This document shows positions 15,326 to 20,275 of a stretch of DNA of 20,275 nt, one piece after another (the stretch's first letter is position 1; the number at the start of each line of letters is the position of its first letter). The notes under the pieces are model-generated. The model was given only the letters and a program-made list of their open reading frames with translations, had not been told where the DNA came from and ran no database searches. Origin of the DNA: Bacteroidota bacterium (GTDB lineage: Bacteria > Bacteroidota > Bacteroidia > Chitinophagales > Chitinophagaceae). Made by a program: the position numbers and the translations under genes. The stretch covers positions 1-20,275 of the forward strand of contig JAFAEW010000117.1 in NCBI GenBank assembly GCA_023423835.1. The letters are read 5' to 3'.

Positions 15326-17107
15326 TTACATCCTTTCCGGAACCTGGATGCCCAATAAGTTCATCGTCTTTTTAATCGTTGCGGCAGTAAGTCTCGAGAT
15401 TGCCAGCCGAAGTTTTTTCTTTTCTTCTGTTTCGGCATTTGCAATGGAGTGTTCGGCGTAAAACGAGTTGAATGTTTTCGCAAGATTGAATACATAGATG
15501 GCCAGTTTAGACGGATCGAAGGCATTTGCCGCTTCGCTCAATTCGAATCCAAACTGTTCGAGCTGAATGATTAACGTTTTTTCGAGTGGAAGCAGATCGC
15601 CGGTAAGAGGCGAATCGATGGAAACTGCGCCTCCCTCCTTCCTTAAAACACTACGGATACGCGCGTAAGTATATTGCACAAACGGTCCCGTAAAACCGTG
15701 AAAATCAATGCTTTCCTGCGGATTAAAGACGATCTTCTTCTTCGGATCCACACGCAACAAAAAGAATTTTAAGGCACCGAGACCGATTGTTTTATAAAGC
15801 ACTTTCAACTCGTCTTCAGAAAAATCTTTCACCTTACCCAGTTCGGCGGTTTTTTCTGCTGCAATCCGCATCATCTGCTCTACCAGATCATCGGCATCAA
15901 CCACAGTTCCTTCCCGGCTTTTCATCTTTCCGGATGGCAATTCCACCATCCCATAAGAAAGGTGATAAATTCCGTTTGCCGACGGAAGGTTCAACTTTTG
16001 CGCAATCAACTTAAGCACTTTGAAATGGTAATTTTGTTCATCGCCTACCACATAAATACTTTTTCCGGCCCGGAATTCTTCATATTTCTGGATGATGAGG
16101 CCAATGTCTTGCGTAATATAAACAGAAGTTCCATCTTTTCTTCTTACGATCTTTTCATCCAATCCATCTTCCGTGAGATCAATCCAGACGCTGTTATCCT
16201 CTTTCTGATAGAACACGCCCTTTTTCAAACCTTCATCCACAATATCCTTTCCCAAAAGATAGGTCTGGCTTTCGTAATAGGTTTTATCAAAATCACTTCC
16301 GATAGTTCTGTAGGTTTGTTCGAATCCCTCATAAACCCAGCCATTCATCTTATTCCACAAAGCCATGACATCCGGATCTCCCGCCTCCCAATCGCGAAGC
16401 ATCTGCTGCGCCTGCATCATGATAGGCGATTCTTTTTCCGCTTCTTCCTTCGAAAGTCCCCTTGCCACTAACAGATCGACTTCCTTCTTATATTGTTCAT
16501 TGAAAAGCACATAATAGTCGCCCACAAAATGGTCGCCTTTTTTACCGGTATCTGCAGGGGTAGCGCCGTTTGCAAACCATTTCCACGCAATCATACTTTT
16601 GCAAATGTGGATACCGCGATCGTTGATGATGCTCGATTTGATCACTTCATTACCCGTGGTTTTCAGGGTTTCAGCGATACTCCATCCGAGAAAGTTATTT
16701 CGCAAATGACCTAAATGCAATGGCTTATTGGTATTGGGAGAAGAATATTCAACCATCACCTTTTCTCCGGTTGAAGGCATCAGACCCGGATCCTCTGAGA
16801 GGTGATTATTCTGCAAAAATCCTTTCCAGAATTCTGGTGAGACCTGAAGATTCAGAAATCCCTTAATCACATTATAAGATTCAATAAGGCCGGGATAGCT
16901 TTCCAAAAAAGCTTTTCCAATCTCATCACCCGCCTGCTGCGGTGTTCGCTTCAATTGCCGGATGATGCCAAATAAAACCACCGTATAATCACCTTCAAAC
17001 TCGGGTTTGGTAAGGTTTACGGTGATGTCTGAAAACGCGAGATCTACATTATAGAGCGATTTAATTACTTTGGCCGTACATTCTTTTATATAGGAAACGA
17101 TGTTCAT
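15326..17107 (-). CDS. argS: Arginyl-tRNA synthetase
   Basis: A 593-residue class I aminoacyl-tRNA synthetase that charges tRNA-Arg in the cytoplasm. The frame opens at GTG 17108-17110, but the adjacent ATG at 17105-17107 is preferred. Domains in order, numbered from that GTG: the N-terminal additional domain (about 1-105), the HIGH signature HLGH at 132-135 within NTNKPLHLGHLRNN, the catalytic core with WIDLTEDGLDEKIV and YITQDIGLI, the KMSKS loop as KMKSREGTVVDADDL (395-409), and the C-terminal all-helical DALR anticodon-binding domain starting near FVQYTYARIRSVLRKE. The protein has normal full length and all key motifs, so it is expected to be functional. It is divergent from the GtrA-like gene with a good -7 element upstream and probably monocistronic. 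Confidence 0.98.
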   Translation of the reverse strand: MNIVSYIKECTAKVIKSLYNVDLAFSDITVNLTKPEFEGDYTVVLFGIIRQLKRTPQQAGDEIGKAFLESYPGLIESYNVIKGFLNLQVSPEFWKGFLQNNHLSEDPGLMPSTGEKVMVEYSSPNTNKPLHLGHLRNNFLGWSIAETLKTTGNEVIKSSIINDRGIHICKSMIAWKWFANGATPADTGKKGDHFVGDYYVLFNEQYKKEVDLLVARGLSKEEAEKESPIMMQAQQMLRDWEAGDPDVMALWNKMNGWVYEGFEQTYRTIGSDFDKTYYESQTYLLGKDIVDEGLKKGVFYQKEDNSVWIDLTEDGLDEKIVRRKDGTSVYITQDIGLIIQKYEEFRAGKSIYVVGDEQNYHFKVLKLIAQKLNLPSANGIYHLSYGMVELPSGKMKSREGTVVDADDLVEQMMRIAAEKTAELGKVKDFSEDELKVLYKTIGLGALKFFLLRVDPKKKIVFNPQESIDFHGFTGPFVQYTYARIRSVLRKEGGAVSIDSPLTGDLLPLEKTLIIQLEQFGFELSEAANAFDPSKLAIYVFNLAKTFNSFYAEHSIANAETEEKKKLRLAISRLTAATIKKTMNLLGIQVPERM

Positions 17108-17124
17108 CACTTATATTATTGCTG

Positions 17125-17132
17125 CAAAAATA
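17125..17132 (-). promoter_or_regulatory. Putative -7 promoter element for argS
   Basis: The minus strand reads TATTTTTG, an exact match to TAnnTTTG, 17 bp before the preferred argS ATG. The -33 position carries only a partial match (GTG). The element is nearly mirrored by the plus-strand element at 17165-17172. Confidence 0.55.
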
Positions 17133-17164
17133 ACGTTCACCGGTGGTATAACACGGGCACGTTA

Positions 17165-17172
17165 TAATTTTG
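17165..17172 (+). promoter_or_regulatory. Putative -7 promoter element for the GtrA-like gene
   Basis: The bases TAATTTTG match TAnnTTTG exactly and lie 46 bp before the ATG of the GtrA-like gene. A second near match (TACTTTCG, 17207-17214, one mismatch) sits immediately before the start and could be an alternative. No clear -33 TTG is seen. Confidence 0.45.
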
Positions 17173-17218
17173 AAAATTCTTTAATCCGAGTGATCAATTC
17201 ATTTTACTTTCGCTTCGC

Positions 17219-17722
17219 ATGTATCAGGCGCATTTTTGGCTCAAAGAAACGATTCTGAAGGTGGTTGATTTTTTTTATCCGCCGTTCCGGAAGTTCATTC
17301 CGCAGCAAACATTCAGATATGCAGCCTGTGGCGGCGCCAACATGTGTTTGAACATTCTGATATTCTACATAACCTTTCACTTCATTTTGCATGAAGAAAT
17401 TGTGCACACTCCTTTAATCTCCATCAGCCCGCACATTGCAGCCTACATCATCGCGTTTTTCTTTACATTTCCGATTGGATTTTATTTAAGCATGTTTGTG
17501 GTTTTTCCTGCTTCTTCGCTGCGCAGGAGAATCCAGTTGTTTCGCTATTTTGTGGTGACCTTGATCTGTATTTTTCTGAATTATTTTTTCTTGAAACTTT
17601 TTGTCGACTACCTTGATTTTTATCCTACGCCATCGCTTATTCTCACCACCATTCTGGTGGTTACTTTCAGCTATTTTTCCCAACGGCATTTTTCATTCCG
17701 AAAGAAACGTCAGATGATATAA
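17219..17722 (+). CDS. GtrA-like family membrane protein
   Basis: A 167-residue protein with four predicted membrane helices (about 36-56, 70-97, 106-128, 138-155). It shows the GtrA-like marks: an N-terminal FRYAACGGANMCLNILIFY block (32-50), an intermediate AYIIAFFFTFPIGFYL helix, FRYFVVTLICIFLNYFFLK, and the closing SYFSQRHFSFRKK. GtrA-type proteins are small membrane proteins often thought to help move lipid-linked sugars such as undecaprenyl-phosphate glucose across the membrane; family members are widespread next to glycosyltransferase genes. Here the neighbours are argS and a protease, so the partner glycosyltransferase is not visible and the substrate is unknown. Start is the ATG at 17219. 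The stop at 17720-17722 is followed directly by a strong hairpin. Confidence 0.87.
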   Translation: MYQAHFWLKETILKVVDFFYPPFRKFIPQQTFRYAACGGANMCLNILIFYITFHFILHEEIVHTPLISISPHIAAYIIAFFFTFPIGFYLSMFVVFPASSLRRRIQLFRYFVVTLICIFLNYFFLKLFVDYLDFYPTPSLILTTILVVTFSYFSQRHFSFRKKRQMI

Positions 17723-17724
17723 AA

Positions 17725-17752
17725 AAAGGTTGTTCACGAATGAACAACCTTT
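17725..17752 (-). terminator. Rho-independent terminator (mainly for the M4 protease)
   Basis: AAAGGTTGTTC and GAACAACCTTT form a perfect 11-bp stem, extended to 12 bp by an A-T pair, with a CGAA loop (CGAA on plus, TTCG on minus). On the minus strand the stem runs directly into seven consecutive T residues, a classical intrinsic terminator placed 38 bp after the protease stop. On the plus strand the run after the stem is only TTT followed by GCTGCTTT, so it would end gtrA transcripts less efficiently. Confidence 0.85.
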
Positions 17753-17790
17753 GCTGCTTTATCACAGCTTTACTAAAAAAACGAAGCCAT

Positions 17791-19698
17791 TTAATTCAAA
17801 ACGGTCACATTAACGCGTCCGGTAAGTTTTCCATCCTGTTCGATGGTAACATAATATTGACCTGTTTTCAATTCAGCTGCTCTGGAAAGCGTATAGGTTT
17901 GTGATCCTTTTACCAGCCGGCCTGCATTATAAACCTGTAAGGCAGCACCGGAACGGTTGTAAACCTTGATCACAATATTTCCATCAGACTTCAAATCAAA
18001 TTTTACCTGAGCCACGGTACCGTGGATCGGATTCGGATAAACGGAAATGAGCTGGTTGGATTCGGTATTAGCAATCGCATTGAAAGCAGGGCTTCCCACA
18101 CCTACTGCATACCAGGCATTTTTCACCTGTGCCACTTCGTTGGAAGAAGCTCCGTAAAGGTCAGTGGCTGCGTTGATGCTGGCTGTTCTCCAATCAGCAT
18201 ATTTTGAGGTAGGCGTGAGATAAACGGTTTGTGTGCGATACATTATCTGCTGTGCTTTATCTAAGCCGATTCCTTGTACATTGTAGGAATTTCCAAGGTC
18301 ATTAACCCCTGATTTTCCTTCAACTAAAACATAATACATGAAGTTACCTACACCACTTAAAACGTGCACATCGGCATTGCTCTTCCAGTATTGACCGCCA
18401 TAACAGTCGGGTTGCTGATAAGCTTTTGGATTACTCATATCACGGATAAACCAGTTCATATCATTGCTCAGGCGCCAGTCGATATCGTCGGGCTTAGCAA
18501 AAAACTGCACATTCTTTCCCATGATGTCGCTAAGGCTTTCGTTCATACCGCCACTTTCGCCGCTATACACCAGGTCGCAGGTATATTCCGTAACACCGTG
18601 GGTTAACTCATGGCCGGTAACATCAATACCGGTAACACCATTTTGAGAGCCTGAACGTTTACCATAGTTCATGGCATTTCCATCCCATCCTGCATTATCT
18701 CTATAAAGGAATCCACCTTTATTCACATAACTATAAAGCGCCATACCTTTATCATCAATGCTGTTTCTGTTGAACGTTGCCTTGTAATAATCGTAGGTTT
18801 TTGAAACACCCCAATGGGCGTCCAAACCGTTTTGTTCAGGCGTAGTAAGCTTCCAGTTTCTCGAATTGTTGGTAAAATCTTCTTTTCCTTTTGCCTGAAG
18901 TGTGATGATACCATCTCCTCTGGTATAATCTCTCAGCCGGAAGGAATTTTTACCCGTTTTTTCAGTGTAGATAAGCTGCTGCCCGCTGTACAGTGTAAAG
19001 GCCCGCGCCGCCACGTCAGTAGTGTGAATCCTGTCTTCCTTACCTACAATATTTCCGTTGGATACATTTACAAAATAAAAGGCACGGCTTTCAGGTTCGG
19101 CAGCATAAACGTCAATCTTATAAGTCAATTCCATTTTCACGGCGTTGATATCATCGCCATTATAATACCACACCTTTTCTACTTTCGGGAAAAGCGTTGC
19201 TTTTGCATTTTTCATTTGCTCTTTAAACCTTGCTTCCATATCAGCGTCCTGCCACATGTATTTTGAAGCGCCCACATGCTTTATCGCTTTTTGAATCGCA
19301 TCATTGGCAGAAATCATTTTGAAGGAGGAAACGGACGGCATCGAAGCCGGGAATTCCGTAATAACATCTCCGGTAACGGCTACCAGTTTGCCTCCTTTAA
19401 CATGGGCAATCAACATCGAATTTTCAATGGGAACGCCTTCAAAAGTTTGAATAAAACGATAGTGCGTATAGCCAAGATTATCGTTCTGCGATCCGATTAA
19501 TTTCAAGTCTGAACGGCTGTCTAATCCCAAAACCGTTCTGGCATTGTTTGCAGAAAACGAAACCTGATCGCGAGCCGGAATTTCAGTAAACTGTTTTGAA
19601 ACGCCGTTTTCGCCTTTCATCAATCTTGTGAGATTGTTTTGAGAATAGGCCTGAGATAAAGCAAACAACAAGCCCAGAGTGAGTACCCTTTTTTTCAT
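17791..19698 (-). CDS. M4 family (thermolysin-like) metalloprotease with T9SS sorting domain
   Basis: A 635-residue secreted zinc protease. Residues 1-20 are a signal peptide ending AYSQ. The propeptide (about 21-225) contains an FTP/PepSY-like region, recognisable at YTHYRFIQTFEGVPIENS (77-94). The peptidase domain (about 230-540) has the zinc motif HELTH (363-367) and the third zinc ligand Glu387 in NESLSD. It also has the proton-donor histidine His445 in ADVHVLSGVGN; thermolysin has VHINSG there, so the Asn is Leu here, as seen in some family members. The last ~80 residues, from SVYPNPIHG to the terminal VNVTVLN, are a T9SS type A sorting domain. It would be exported by Sec then type IX secretion, with the propeptide removed on maturation, and probably degrades extracellular proteins. 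Start is ATG 19696-19698; it has its own leader and terminator and is probably monocistronic. Confidence 0.95.
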   Translation of the reverse strand: MKKRVLTLGLLFALSQAYSQNNLTRLMKGENGVSKQFTEIPARDQVSFSANNARTVLGLDSRSDLKLIGSQNDNLGYTHYRFIQTFEGVPIENSMLIAHVKGGKLVAVTGDVITEFPASMPSVSSFKMISANDAIQKAIKHVGASKYMWQDADMEARFKEQMKNAKATLFPKVEKVWYYNGDDINAVKMELTYKIDVYAAEPESRAFYFVNVSNGNIVGKEDRIHTTDVAARAFTLYSGQQLIYTEKTGKNSFRLRDYTRGDGIITLQAKGKEDFTNNSRNWKLTTPEQNGLDAHWGVSKTYDYYKATFNRNSIDDKGMALYSYVNKGGFLYRDNAGWDGNAMNYGKRSGSQNGVTGIDVTGHELTHGVTEYTCDLVYSGESGGMNESLSDIMGKNVQFFAKPDDIDWRLSNDMNWFIRDMSNPKAYQQPDCYGGQYWKSNADVHVLSGVGNFMYYVLVEGKSGVNDLGNSYNVQGIGLDKAQQIMYRTQTVYLTPTSKYADWRTASINAATDLYGASSNEVAQVKNAWYAVGVGSPAFNAIANTESNQLISVYPNPIHGTVAQVKFDLKSDGNIVIKVYNRSGAALQVYNAGRLVKGSQTYTLSRAAELKTGQYYVTIEQDGKLTGRVNVTVLN

Positions 19699-19728
19699 TT
19701 TTTTTGTTTGAAAGTGAATAAATAAAAA

Positions 19729-19766
19729 ACCTTTTTAATCAGTCGACCGGTCAATAATAAAAAGGT
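19729..19766 (-). promoter_or_regulatory. Nested inverted repeat upstream of the M4 protease (operator or attenuator)
   Basis: Outer arms ACCTTTTTA (19729-19737) and TAAAAAGGT (19758-19766) are exact reverse complements. An inner 8-bp palindrome GACCGGTC (19745-19752) lies almost at their centre. On the minus strand the far arm runs into six Ts, so an RNA through it would resemble an intrinsic terminator within the protease leader, about 30 nt before the ATG. A TATTATTG sequence (19752-19759, minus; one mismatch to the -7 consensus) overlaps it, so an operator role is equally possible. Confidence 0.45.
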
Positions 19767-19992
19767 GGCAGTTTTTCAATTAATTAAGGTGATGTCTTTC
19801 AAAACTTTTGGTTGATTGAGAGTTTAAAAGTAATGAACTGTGCCGTAATTCAAAAAATTATTTTATGCCCTTTAAAACTTTTTCTGCCTATAACCCACTG
19901 AAAAAAATTTCCAGTTTTTGTATCCCAATGAAGCGTTTAGTCTTCCAGGTGCCATTCTCCGACGCTTGGTTTCACAGATAGCGGGTAAAGCT

Positions 19993-20000
19993 TACCTTTG
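19993..20000 (+). promoter_or_regulatory. Putative -7 promoter element for glyA
   Basis: TACCTTTG is an exact match to TAnnTTTG, 14 bp before the glyA ATG. Nineteen bases upstream is TTTC (19970-19973), a partial -33 match; a TTG at 19966-19968 is 24 bp away. The leader would be very short. Confidence 0.55.
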
Positions 20001-20014
20001 AAAAAACTTTTTTC

Positions 20015-20275
20015 ATGCAAAGAGATAAGGAGGTATTTGACCTCATTCACAAAGAACTTGAAAGACAAAGACACGGGATTGAATTGATTGCCTCAGAAAA
20101 TTTCGTCAGTTTTCAGGTAATGCAATCCATGGGAAATGTGATGACCAATAAGTATGCAGAAGGATATCCGGGAAGGCGTTATTATGGCGGATGTGAAATC
20201 GTTGACCAGTCAGAACAACTTGCCATTGACCGGTTGAAAAAGGTTTTTAATGTGGAATATGCCAATGTGCAGCCG
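20015..20275 (+). CDS. glyA: Serine hydroxymethyltransferase (N-terminal part, cut by window edge)
   Basis: The first 87 codons from ATG 20015 to the right edge, open throughout. The product interconverts serine and glycine with tetrahydrofolate, using PLP, in the cytoplasm, and is the main source of one-carbon units. Diagnostic N-terminal blocks are present: IELIASENFVS (22-32), NVMTNKYAEGYPGRRYYGG (41-59) and CEIVDQSEQLAIDR (60-73), typical of SHMT across bacteria. About 330 residues, including the PLP lysine, lie beyond the window. It has a good -7 element 14 bp upstream and diverges from the protease gene. Confidence 0.97.
   Translation, partial: MQRDKEVFDLIHKELERQRHGIELIASENFVSFQVMQSMGNVMTNKYAEGYPGRRYYGGCEIVDQSEQLAIDRLKKVFNVEYANVQP

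Larger units (their letters stand above)
19699..20014. other. Intergenic region between the protease and glyA
   Basis: A 316-bp AT-rich divergent region with no credible coding sequence. It holds a 38-bp dyad close to the protease gene (19729-19766), the glyA -7 element (19993-20000), and otherwise no clear structure. A weak AT hairpin near 19900-19920 is not convincing. Confidence 0.8.

Noticed and set aside
19895..19920. AT-rich hairpin ahead of glyA that could suggest a riboswitch
   Set aside because: Short, bulged stem with no conserved aptamer elements; the glyA promoter lies downstream of it, so it would not be in the glyA transcript.

Overview
The window looks like ordinary chromosome from a member of the Bacteroidota, most likely a Chitinophagaceae- or Sphingobacteriia-like organism. 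The reasons are two proteins ending in type IX secretion (T9SS) type A sorting domains, an SD-poor AT-rich leader style, several upstream matches to the Bacteroidota -7 element TAnnTTTG, and the particular gene families present. The assignment to a group is inference from gene content; no rRNA or tRNA gene lies in the window. There is no CRISPR array, transposase, phage gene or recognisable defence system.

Layout. (1) 1-2158, plus: the 3' end of a large T9SS-exported surface or secreted protein, truncated by the window edge. (2) 2192-4178, minus: an MBOAT O-acyltransferase of the AlgI type and a small SRPBCC/AHSA1 protein. (3) 4245-10358, minus: a six-gene, overlapping or near-abutting run encoding, in transcription order, a SpoIIM-family membrane protein, a six-helix membrane protein, a DUF4129 protein, a DUF4350 protein, a MoxR AAA+ ATPase and a DUF58 protein. 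A divergent RDD-family membrane protein (10439-11152, plus) shares the upstream region. This is the most interesting block: a membrane-associated MoxR/DUF58 module whose biochemical task is still poorly defined. (4) 11147-14162, minus: a three-gene nucleotide-sugar cassette (DegT/DnrJ-type sugar aminotransferase, UDP-glucuronate decarboxylase-like SDR, RmlD-like reductase), suited to making cell-surface glycans. (5) 14273-15295, plus: an exported BNR/YCF48-like beta-propeller protein. (6) 15326-17107, minus: arginyl-tRNA synthetase, divergent from a GtrA-like membrane protein (17219-17722, plus). (7) 17791-19698, minus: an M4 (thermolysin-like) metalloprotease carrying a T9SS sorting domain. 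(8) 20015 to the right edge, plus: the first 87 codons of serine hydroxymethyltransferase.

Together the genes concern the cell envelope and export (T9SS cargo, MBOAT acylation, sugar-nucleotide synthesis, GtrA, the MoxR membrane module), interleaved with two housekeeping genes (argS, glyA). Intergenic regions are short. The only one above 300 bp (19699-20014) holds a large dyad with terminator-like properties upstream of the protease and a good -7 element for glyA. A 12-bp perfect palindrome sits between the sugar cassette and the BNR gene. A strong rho-independent terminator lies between the GtrA gene and the protease.
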